Part shown: in pieces, positions 1-5,451 of the stretch | Numbering within the stretch: the stretch's first letter is position 1 | Layout: each line of letters opens with the position of its first letter | Source: Erythrobacter sp. | GTDB lineage: Bacteria; Pseudomonadota; Alphaproteobacteria; Sphingomonadales; Sphingomonadaceae | NCBI GenBank assembly: GCA_030731635.1 | Contig: JANQTR010000210.1 | Location: 1-7,741, forward strand | Reading direction: 5' to 3' | DNA: 7,741 nucleotides | Translations under genes and position numbers: made by a program | The notes under the pieces: model-generated | The model's database searches: none | What the model was told of the DNA's origin: nothing | Seen by the model: the letters and a program-made list of their open reading frames with translations, nothing else

Positions 1-62
1 AGCTGCGGCAGGCGGGCGACGAGCCCGCGATGCTCGCTATCAGGGACGATCTGCTCGCTCAT
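1..62 (-). CDS. ubiA: UbiA, 4-hydroxybenzoate polyprenyltransferase (N-terminal fragment)
   Basis: Only the first 20 codons are present; the gene continues past the left edge. The reading is MSEQIVPDSEHRGLVARLPQ. An N-terminus with VPD-x-EHRGLV-x-x-LP is what I recall for sphingomonad UbiA, the integral membrane enzyme that attaches the polyprenyl chain to 4-hydroxybenzoate in ubiquinone synthesis. The catalytic aspartate-rich motifs would lie outside the window, so the call rests on the N-terminus and on the nearby rsmE and gshA genes. Its ATG overlaps the TGA of the upstream small membrane protein gene as ATGA (59-62), which implies translational coupling. No strong independent Shine-Dalgarno is evident just upstream. 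It could be another protein with a similar N-terminus. Confidence 0.68.
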   Translation of the reverse strand, partial: MSEQIVPDSEHRGLVARLPQ

Positions 63-442
63 CCGCACTCCTCCGCCCGCGCCGCGCGCCAGCCTAGGAT
101 CGCCAGGACCAGCATGGTCACGTTGCCCGCGAAATCGAGCATCCCGATACTGGTCAGCACCGGCACCTCGTAGTGGAAATACCAATTGAAGGCGAAGAAC
201 GGCAGCAACAGTAAGGCGAACACCGCGAAGCCCCGCGCGCTCCACCGCACCGCCAGCGCCATCAGCCCGAACAACACCGCCTGCGCGCCGAAGCAGGCTA
301 GGGCGAAGCGGGTGAGGAAGGTGCTGTCCTGATAGCTTGGCGTCACCGCAAGTTCGATCACGCTCGTGGGCGAAATCAGCGCCCAGCCGCCTAAAGCGAG
401 AAAGACGACAGCGATAAGCGACTGGCAGATGCGGACGATCAT
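59..442 (-). CDS. Small four-helix integral membrane protein of unknown function
   Basis: This is a 127-residue protein starting MIVRICQSL and ending WRAARAEECG. I do not recognise a named family with certainty. About four hydrophobic segments are visible, near residues 5-27, 43-66, 71-88 and 96-117, with an Arg-containing loop (RWSAR) between the second and third. The short charged C-terminus ends in Cys-Gly. The ATG at 442 is chosen because hydrophobic coding sequence begins there, whereas an in-frame extension upstream is Ser/Arg-rich low-complexity translation antisense to the divergent gene. The Shine-Dalgarno is weak. The gene ends in a 4-nt ATGA overlap with ubiA, so the two are probably co-transcribed and coupled. 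A role linked to the membrane or to quinones is only guilt by association. Confidence 0.75.
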   Translation of the reverse strand: MIVRICQSLIAVVFLALGGWALISPTSVIELAVTPSYQDSTFLTRFALACFGAQAVLFGLMALAVRWSARGFAVFALLLLPFFAFNWYFHYEVPVLTSIGMLDFAGNVTMLVLAILGWRAARAEECG

Positions 443-462
443 GGCTTGCTCTGTAGTCGCAC

Positions 463-477
463 GCCTGCAAGACAGGC
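463..477. other. Short inverted repeat in the divergent intergenic region
   Basis: GCCTG-CAAGA-CAGGC is a perfect 5-bp stem with a 5-nt loop. It lies between the divergent start codons at 442 (minus) and 522 (plus), where promoters for both directions must fall. It could be an operator half-site pair or a leader hairpin. With only 5 bp it may be chance. Confidence 0.3.
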
Positions 478-521
478 AAGCGATGGACAACAGAACCGAC
501 GAAGGGGATACCGGGGGCGCG

Positions 522-1343
522 ATGCCAACCAGTTCAACGGCCGCGCGCCGCCGCAGGAAGCGCAATTTCAAGAATTTGTCGCTTGAGGTTGCCGTCATCG
601 TGACCGGCGTCGGTATTGCGTTACTCGGCGAATACCTCATCACCGAATGGACTTGGAGCCAGCGGGTGGAGCGGGCCAAGAGTGAATTGCGCGACGAAGC
701 CCAGGACCTCGCTGACAAAGGTATCGAGCGAATAGTAATAACGCCATGCATTCTTGCGCAACTGGATGCGATCGAAGCCCACTTGCTCGATCCGGCGAAG
801 AATGCTGAACCTTTGCCCAAAATAGAAACGGATTTCGGCTCTTCCGTGGTTAGCATCCCTTACCGAGTCTTTCCGAACACCGCATGGCAATCGAGCCTCA
901 ACGACGGTGTGACCGCAAGACTGCCGCGTAAAGAACGCTACATTCGTTCATCAATCTACACTGTGCTCGACAAAATGAAATACGATCAGGATATCGGCGC
1001 ACAAAAGCTTGGCCAGCTTAGTCTCGTTTCAGTTGACGTTCAGCGGACGCCGGAGGCAAATTTGCGATTGCTGCAAGATTTGCAGGAGCTTCGTCGCATC
1101 GTGAAATCGAGCGGTCGGACATGGCGACAATATCTTGGTGCCATCGATGCATTGGGTGATCTGCCTGCAGACGAGGAGCTCTTTGCCATTTTTAACGAAT
1201 ATTCGACTAGTGAAGTGGGCACTGCGGGATATTGCATTGATCGCGGCTTACCGCTGGAAGGATCCATTCGCAGCAGGGATGAGCTGATTGGACCGGGGAC
1301 CGCCTTGCGCGATGGTTTCAAGGCCTTGCTGAAACAGGAATAG
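522..1343 (+). CDS. Single-pass membrane-anchored protein, unknown function (sphingomonad-type hypothetical)
   Basis: From the ATG at 522 the protein has 273 residues. It has a basic N-terminus (RRRRKR, residues 9-14), one hydrophobic segment at about 21-39 (LEVAVIVTGVGIALL), a charged amphipathic stretch, and a soluble domain of about 230 residues. The positive-inside rule puts the C-terminal domain in the periplasm. The order LEV-hydrophobic-TEW-x-W, then TPC-x-x-AQLDA-x-E, NTAW and GYC-x-x-RGLPL resembles hypothetical proteins I recall from sphingomonads, but no function is known to me. Only two cysteines follow the membrane segment (about 76 and 238), which could form a disulfide. The start at 522 follows GGGGG and leaves room for a divergent promoter; an ATG at 483 is the alternative. 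An ATG at 366 would overlap the divergent gene and is unlikely. GC is lower than in neighbouring genes (28-30 of 60 in two sampled lines, against 39 of 60 in rsmE), suggesting a later arrival. It ends 8 nt before rsmE. Confidence 0.78.
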   Translation: MPTSSTAARRRRKRNFKNLSLEVAVIVTGVGIALLGEYLITEWTWSQRVERAKSELRDEAQDLADKGIERIVITPCILAQLDAIEAHLLDPAKNAEPLPKIETDFGSSVVSIPYRVFPNTAWQSSLNDGVTARLPRKERYIRSSIYTVLDKMKYDQDIGAQKLGQLSLVSVDVQRTPEANLRLLQDLQELRRIVKSSGRTWRQYLGAIDALGDLPADEELFAIFNEYSTSEVGTAGYCIDRGLPLEGSIRSRDELIGPGTALRDGFKALLKQE

Positions 1344-1351
1344 CCGGGACC

Positions 1352-2125
1352 ATGCCTTCCAATCCCGCCCCCCGCGTTCCCGCCTGGCCCCCAAAAAGCG
1401 CGCCGCGTCTGTTTGTGCCCGACGAATTGGGCGACGGACGCATTGTCGCACTCGAAGGGCAGCATGCCCATTACCTTGGTAAGGTGATGCGCGTGCGCGA
1501 AGGCGATATCGTGATCCTATGCGACGATGTGACCGGCGAGTGGGCAGCACGGGTCGGACAGGTCGGAAAGCATCGCATTGATCTGACCGTGACCGAACAG
1601 CTGCGCCCCCGCGAAGCTGTGCCCGATCTATGGTTGTGCCCAGCATTGCTCAAGAAAGATCGCTTCGACCTTATCCTTGAAAAAGCGACAGAACTGGGTG
1701 CCGCGCGCATCCAGCCGATCGTCACCCGGCGCTGTATCGCCGACAAGCTCAACATGGAACGCGCCCGGACCATCACCATCGAAGCCGCCGAACAATGCGC
1801 TCGAACCGCGCTGCCTGTGTTGGCCGAACCGGTGAAACTCGATGCGCTCCTCGCCAATTGGCCGCAGGAACGCGCGCTGTTTTTCGCCGATGAGAACGGC
1901 GGAGAACCCGCTGCGGCCGCCTTTGCCGCACACGCGCTTGCTTCCGAGGGGGGGCCTGCCGCGATCCTGGCCGGCCCCGAAGGCGGATTCGATGATGCCG
2001 AACGCGCCGCCATCCGCGCTCATCCAGCAGCGCGCCCGATCACGCTCGGCCCCCGCATCCTGCGCGGCGAAACCGCTGCCATTGCGGCGCTTGCCACTTG
2101 GATGGCAATCGCGGGGGACTGGTAG
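1352..2125 (+). CDS. rsmE: RsmE, 16S rRNA (uracil-1498-N3)-methyltransferase
   Basis: RsmE methylates N3 of U1498 in helix 44 of 16S rRNA within the 30S subunit, using S-adenosylmethionine. The protein has 257 residues, normal for the family. An N-terminal PUA-like RNA-binding domain covers about residues 17-85, with LFV followed by HAHYLGKVMRVREGD. The SPOUT methyltransferase domain follows with the family signatures KKDRFDLILEKATELG (101-116), EAAEQC (144-149), the knot motif GPEGGF (208-213) and LGPRILRGETA (232-242). The family usually has EAAEQ-[SC]-GR; here the Gly is Ala (EAAEQCAR), a minor variation. The ATG at 1352 lies 8 nt after the stop of the preceding membrane protein gene, so it may be transcribed from the same promoter. 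In sphingomonads I recall rsmE lying divergent to ubiA and upstream of gshA, which fits here apart from the two extra membrane protein genes. Confidence 0.96.
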   Translation: MPSNPAPRVPAWPPKSAPRLFVPDELGDGRIVALEGQHAHYLGKVMRVREGDIVILCDDVTGEWAARVGQVGKHRIDLTVTEQLRPREAVPDLWLCPALLKKDRFDLILEKATELGAARIQPIVTRRCIADKLNMERARTITIEAAEQCARTALPVLAEPVKLDALLANWPQERALFFADENGGEPAAAAFAAHALASEGGPAAILAGPEGGFDDAERAAIRAHPAARPITLGPRILRGETAAIAALATWMAIAGDW

Positions 2126-2209
2126 CCGGACTTGCTTGCAGCAAAGCCGTTTTCGCTTCCCACCGGCAAATCGGTTTTCTAAGGCAACCGGCCAAAGAGG
2201 GCCTGTTCG

Positions 2210-3580
2210 ATGAGCACACGCGAAACCACCGCCGCAGACGATCCGATCATCGAAGGCTTCGATCAACTCGTTGCCCCGATGATCAAAGGGGAAAAGCCCC
2301 CAGAGCGTTGGCGCATCGGCACCGAACACGAAAAACTGGTCTACAAGCGCGATGACCATCGTGCGCCGTCTTATGATGAACCATGCGGCATCCGCGATCT
2401 GCTCGGCGGGCTCGAACCATTCGGGTGGGAGCCGGTTGAGGAAGGCGGAAACGTCATCGCCTTGAAGGGTGAAGACGGCGCGGTCAGCCTTGAACCGGCA
2501 GGACAGCTTGAATTGTCGGGCGCACCGCTTGAAAACCTGCACCAGACCTGCGCTGAAACCGGGCGGCACCTGGCCCAGGTCAAGGAAGTCGGCGAGAAGT
2601 GTGGCGTGGGCTACCTCGGGCTGGGCATGTGGCCCGACAAGACCCGCGCAGAGCTGCCAATCATGCCCAAGGGCCGGTATGACATCATGCTGCGGCATAT
2701 GCCGCGGGTGGGCACGATGGGCCTCGACATGATGCTGCGCACCTGCACCATTCAGGTCAATCTCGACTATCAATCCGAAGCAGACATGGTGAAGAAATTC
2801 CGCGTCGGGCTGGCGCTGCAACCGCTGGCGACCGCGCTGTTTGCCAATTCGCCGTTTACCGAAGGCAAGCCCAACGGGTTCCTGTCGTACCGCAGCCATA
2901 TCTGGACCGATACTGATCCAGCCCGCACCGGGATGCTATCTTTCGTGTTTGACGAAGGCTTCGGCTATCAACGCTATGCCGAATACATGCTTGATGTGCC
3001 GATGTATTTCGTATTCCGCGATGGCCGCTATATCGATGCTGCGGGCCTGTCGTTCCGCGATTTTCTGGATGGTAAGCTGGCCGTGCTTCCGGGCGAGCGG
3101 CCGACGGCTTCGGATTGGGCGGACCATATGTCCACGGCTTTCCCCGAGGTACGGCTGAAGTCGTTCCTCGAAATGCGCGGCGCCGATGGCGGGCCGTGGA
3201 ATCGGATCTGCGCGCTGCCTGCGCTTTGGGTGGGACTGCTGTATGATCAGGGCGCGCTGGATGCGGCGTGGGACCTGGTGAAGGACTGGACCATGGAAGA
3301 ACGCGAAGCGTTGCGCAGCGATGTGCCGCGGCTGGCGCTTGATGCCAAGGTGCCCGGCGGCGGCACCCTGCGCGATATCGGGCGTGAGGCGCTGGCGATC
3401 GCGCACAAGGGGCTGGCGGCGCGCGCAAGGCTCAATGCGAGCGGCGACAATGAAACCGGTTATCTCGAAACGCTTGATGAAATCGTCGCGACCGGAAAAG
3501 TGCCCGCCCAGCGCCTGCTCGACGCCTATCATGGCGAATGGAACGGCGACGTAAGCCGCGTATACGAACAATCATTCTAA
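2210..3580 (+). CDS. gshA: Glutamate-cysteine ligase, plant/alphaproteobacterial type
   Basis: This cytosolic enzyme joins L-glutamate and L-cysteine with ATP to give gamma-glutamylcysteine, the first and usually limiting step of glutathione synthesis. The protein has 456 residues, typical for the class shared by plants and alphaproteobacteria and distinct from the E. coli GshA class. Signatures include RIGTEHEK (35-42), SLEPAGQLELSG (93-104, with glutamates expected in the ATP/metal site), TCTIQVNLDY (178-187), a stretch around SYRSHIWTDTDPAR (226-239) and LKSFLEMRGADGG (316-328). The start at 2210 is supported by AGAGGG (2196-2201) 8 nt upstream. It follows rsmE after 84 nt, in which I see no convincing terminator, and precedes the ABM gene by 15 nt. 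Cysteines are at about 59, 114, 131, 179 and 334. Plant homologues are redox-regulated by disulfides, but I cannot say whether these positions correspond. Confidence 0.96.
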   Translation: MSTRETTAADDPIIEGFDQLVAPMIKGEKPPERWRIGTEHEKLVYKRDDHRAPSYDEPCGIRDLLGGLEPFGWEPVEEGGNVIALKGEDGAVSLEPAGQLELSGAPLENLHQTCAETGRHLAQVKEVGEKCGVGYLGLGMWPDKTRAELPIMPKGRYDIMLRHMPRVGTMGLDMMLRTCTIQVNLDYQSEADMVKKFRVGLALQPLATALFANSPFTEGKPNGFLSYRSHIWTDTDPARTGMLSFVFDEGFGYQRYAEYMLDVPMYFVFRDGRYIDAAGLSFRDFLDGKLAVLPGERPTASDWADHMSTAFPEVRLKSFLEMRGADGGPWNRICALPALWVGLLYDQGALDAAWDLVKDWTMEEREALRSDVPRLALDAKVPGGGTLRDIGREALAIAHKGLAARARLNASGDNETGYLETLDEIVATGKVPAQRLLDAYHGEWNGDVSRVYEQSF

Positions 3581-3595
3581 GGGGAGAGCGGCAAG

Positions 3596-3898
3596 ATGTT
3601 GATCGTACTGGCTAAATGCAAAGTGGGCGCAGACGCAGCGGCGGCCGCAAAGGCAGCAATTGCCGACATGGTGGCGGCATCAAACGCGGAAAGCGGCTGC
3701 ATAGCCTACGCCTTCACGCAAGACGTGCTTGACCCTTCAGTGCTGCATATTGTCGAAAAGTGGCAGGATGACGCTGCACTCGCCGCGCATTTTGCGACCC
3801 CGCATATGGCAGCATTCGGGGCTGCGATTGCCGGTCTCGATTTTCAGGTGATTGAGGCGACCAAGTATTCCGCAGATGACGGTACAGCTCTGATGTAG
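3596..3898 (+). CDS. Antibiotic biosynthesis monooxygenase (ABM) domain protein, YgiN-like
   Basis: This is a 100-residue protein, the usual size for a single ABM-fold (dimeric alpha/beta barrel) protein. The start MLIVLAKCKV is the first strand. ESGCIAYAFTQD (about 32-43) matches the common E-x-G-C-x-x-Y pattern, and VEKWQDDAALAAHFATPHM (about 53-71) matches the E-x-W-x-[DS]-x-x-A-x-x-x-H-x-x-[ST]-x-H pattern. Members include quinol and polyketide monooxygenases and many of unknown substrate, so the specific activity is open. The GGGGAG at 3581-3586 is a strong Shine-Dalgarno 9 nt before the ATG, and the gene starts 15 nt after the gshA stop, so the two form an apparent operon. A role in thiol or quinone redox metabolism is inferred from this pairing only. 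Its TAG sits in a palindrome shared with the stop of the convergent gene. Confidence 0.9.
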   Translation: MLIVLAKCKVGADAAAAAKAAIADMVAASNAESGCIAYAFTQDVLDPSVLHIVEKWQDDAALAAHFATPHMAAFGAAIAGLDFQVIEATKYSADDGTALM

Positions 3899-3905
3899 CG
3901 CGCTA
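3896..3905. other. 10-bp palindrome carrying both convergent stop codons
   Basis: TAGCGCGCTA is a perfect palindrome. Its first three bases are the TAG of the plus-strand ABM gene and its last three are the complement of the TAG of the minus-strand methyltransferase-family gene, leaving only 4 nt (GCGC... core, 3899-3902) between coding regions. There is no loop, so a terminator is not expected from it alone. Confidence 0.6.
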
Positions 3906-5315
3906 TTCTGCTGGGAAGGGGTGGTTGACTGCAGGGTTACCCACCCCGCCCCCGGTGACCATCTTGCGCAGACGGACCAGCGGCGCAGTGATCAGGCCGT
4001 GCTGCTCCATCCAGGAATGATAGGCGCGGTATTTTGGGTCTTCAGCCAGCAGATGGGCCTCTTCCGTGCGTGCGCGCCAATAGTAGATGCCGTTGACTAT
4101 CAACAAGAAAACTGTGTTGCGCACTGCGTCTGCGGGCGATCCGGTGGTTACCAGAAACGGCAAGACCGAACACCACCAGAACAGGTTCTTCGACAGATAG
4201 GCCGGGTGGCGGGTGAACCTGTAGGGCCCATTGGTCAGCACCCCGCGATAGGTGAGGTTGGAAAAGCGGATGCCGAACGCGACGGTCGCCCAGGCATAAA
4301 TACCGGTCAATGCTATCAGAACCCCAGCCCATGCCCATAGCAATGAGGTATTTCCGGCAAACCAATGCGCCCATCCGGGCGTCCCCAATTCATAGCTAAG
4401 CACCTGATTATCAGGGCCAATAATCCCCCACACAAAGGGCGGATAGCACAGCAGTGCTGCGATCCAGCCAGCCAGTAAGGGGTTGCCTGACCGAATATGG
4501 GCATCGAGCGGGCGCAGGGTAAGCAAATAACCGACCGTGCCGATCTGCACATCAATCAGGAACAGCAGCGTTACCAGCGCGCCCGCAAATTGCACGGGAT
4601 TGCCAAATACTTGGGCCGGATCGGCTTCTACCACCTGAGCAAATCCCGGCGGCAAAATCGAGATCATGAAGGCGCCGAAGAAGCCCTTGATGATCCACGC
4701 CCGCCAATGCTTGGCGATTTGCGAGGTGTCCAACACGCCGCGCCCGACCATCCCGAAGCCGAGCAGGAATGTGCCGAAATGCCACGTCCCGTCGCGCGGG
4801 TTGACCAAATGCCGGTCGAGCCAGATTACATAAGGAATTGAAAGCGCTACCAGCGGCAGCGCGGCGATGGTCAACACCTCCATTGCGAACAGGTAGGACC
4901 CGCTCCAATACCACCGAGCGAGCGCGTAAAAGGTGGCGATCAAGGCCCATGTGCCCCACAATCCACACAGCTTAACCACTGAAATTGGGAGAGTTTCTGC
5001 CAAGGGGCGCGACAGCTTCCAATCGATTCCGGTTGATGGGCGCAGATGCACCTTATCAACCAATACCGACCACAGAGCCATCGGCGCCGCAGTGAAAAGC
5101 ATCGCCGCGAGCGCCGCATAGGGGCCTGACAATACCCCGCGCGCGGACGACAGCGCGCCGTCAAATCCCAGCGCATCGGCAATATCCGGGTAGGATCGGC
5201 ACAGCGCAATCCATACAAACAGCCCCGCCAGACCCGCCAGGCCAACGCCCGCTGACACATCGCTCGGCGGCAGCGCGGTGGGCGCAGTTGGATCGGAATG
5301 GCGTGGCGCTGACAT
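3903..5315 (-). CDS. Large polytopic membrane protein with C-terminal isoprenylcysteine carboxyl methyltransferase-like domain
   Basis: The protein has 470 residues and about ten hydrophobic segments (near 24-42, 64-86, 108-131, 143-163, 207-224, 243-266, 281-299, 324-346, 372-390 and 398-412). The C-terminal part carries the ICMT/PEMT-family signature GPYRFTRHPAYLSKNLFWW (363-381) and RARTEEAHLL (414-423) followed by YRAYHSWM (429-436). In this family the RHP region and a later Glu-Glu pair belong to the SAM-binding site of membrane methyltransferases. Bacterial members are usually much shorter (about 150-220 residues), so the first 320 residues are an extra polytopic region I do not recognise. 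Bacterial substrates are generally unknown; protein prenylcysteine methylation is not implied. The start at 5315 has AGG (minus strand, 5324-5322) 6 nt upstream. It lies 136 nt downstream of bamB on the same strand and may have its own promoter. It converges on the ABM gene with a 4-nt gap. Confidence 0.85.
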   Translation of the reverse strand: MSAPRHSDPTAPTALPPSDVSAGVGLAGLAGLFVWIALCRSYPDIADALGFDGALSSARGVLSGPYAALAAMLFTAAPMALWSVLVDKVHLRPSTGIDWKLSRPLAETLPISVVKLCGLWGTWALIATFYALARWYWSGSYLFAMEVLTIAALPLVALSIPYVIWLDRHLVNPRDGTWHFGTFLLGFGMVGRGVLDTSQIAKHWRAWIIKGFFGAFMISILPPGFAQVVEADPAQVFGNPVQFAGALVTLLFLIDVQIGTVGYLLTLRPLDAHIRSGNPLLAGWIAALLCYPPFVWGIIGPDNQVLSYELGTPGWAHWFAGNTSLLWAWAGVLIALTGIYAWATVAFGIRFSNLTYRGVLTNGPYRFTRHPAYLSKNLFWWCSVLPFLVTTGSPADAVRNTVFLLIVNGIYYWRARTEEAHLLAEDPKYRAYHSWMEQHGLITAPLVRLRKMVTGGGVGNPAVNHPFPAE

Positions 5316-5392
5316 GGCCAGCCTGCCCTACTGCAAAAGGGTTAACGCACGGTCTAACTCCGCGCCGGAAACGGCAATCCAGGGTCTGGAAC

Positions 5393-5436
5393 GATCTAGG
5401 CCCAGTCTAGCTGGGGTCTAACCCCGGTCTAGCCAA
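5393..5436. repeat. Four tandem degenerate 11-bp units centred on TCTA
   Basis: The units are GATCTAGGCCC (5393), AGTCTAGCTGG (5404), GGTCTAACCCC (5415) and GGTCTAGCCAA (5426). TCTA begins at 5395, 5406, 5417 and 5428, exactly 11 bp apart. A weaker GGTCTGG (TCTG at 5385) and an isolated GGTCTAAC (5351-5358) lie on the downstream-gene side. The array is between the bamB stop and the start of the methyltransferase-family gene, about 78 nt or more upstream of the latter. Single-turn spacing of direct repeats is known for operators of OmpR/PhoB-type regulators, so an operator is possible, but slippage or a structured 3' region of bamB is equally possible. Confidence 0.6.
5401..5425. other. Two overlapping, mutually exclusive hairpins within the repeat array
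   Basis: CCCAG-TCTAG-CTGGG (5401-5415) and GGGG-TCTAA-CCCC (5413-5425) are perfect short stems with 5-nt loops and share GGG at 5413-5415, so only one can form at a time in RNA. They lie just downstream of bamB on its transcribed strand and could protect or attenuate the transcript. No T-run follows on the minus strand, so I do not call an intrinsic terminator. Confidence 0.4.
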
Positions 5437-5451
5437 AACGCCGGTTGGACA

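Noticed and set aside
366..521. N-terminal extension of the membrane-anchored protein from an ATG at 366
   Set aside because: It would be antisense to the first 25 codons of the divergent membrane protein and has no resemblance to a protein N-terminus; starts at 522 or 483 are more plausible.
443..856. Minus-strand extension of the small membrane protein upstream of 442
   Set aside because: The translation is Ser/Arg-rich without domain features and lies antisense to the plus-strand gene; the hydrophobic protein starts cleanly at 442.
2126..2209. Terminator or separate promoter between rsmE and gshA
   Set aside because: Only a 5-bp TTGCT/AGCAA stem and scattered CCGG repeats are present, with no T-run; nothing strong enough to call.
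1628..2899. Long minus-strand open frame (423 codons)
   Set aside because: It is antisense to rsmE and gshA, both of which carry clear family motifs; long open antisense frames are expected in high-GC coding DNA.
5393..5436. CRISPR-like or transposon-end interpretation of the 11-bp repeats
   Set aside because: Units are too short and contiguous for CRISPR repeats and spacers, and no transposase, cas gene or paired inverted ends are present.
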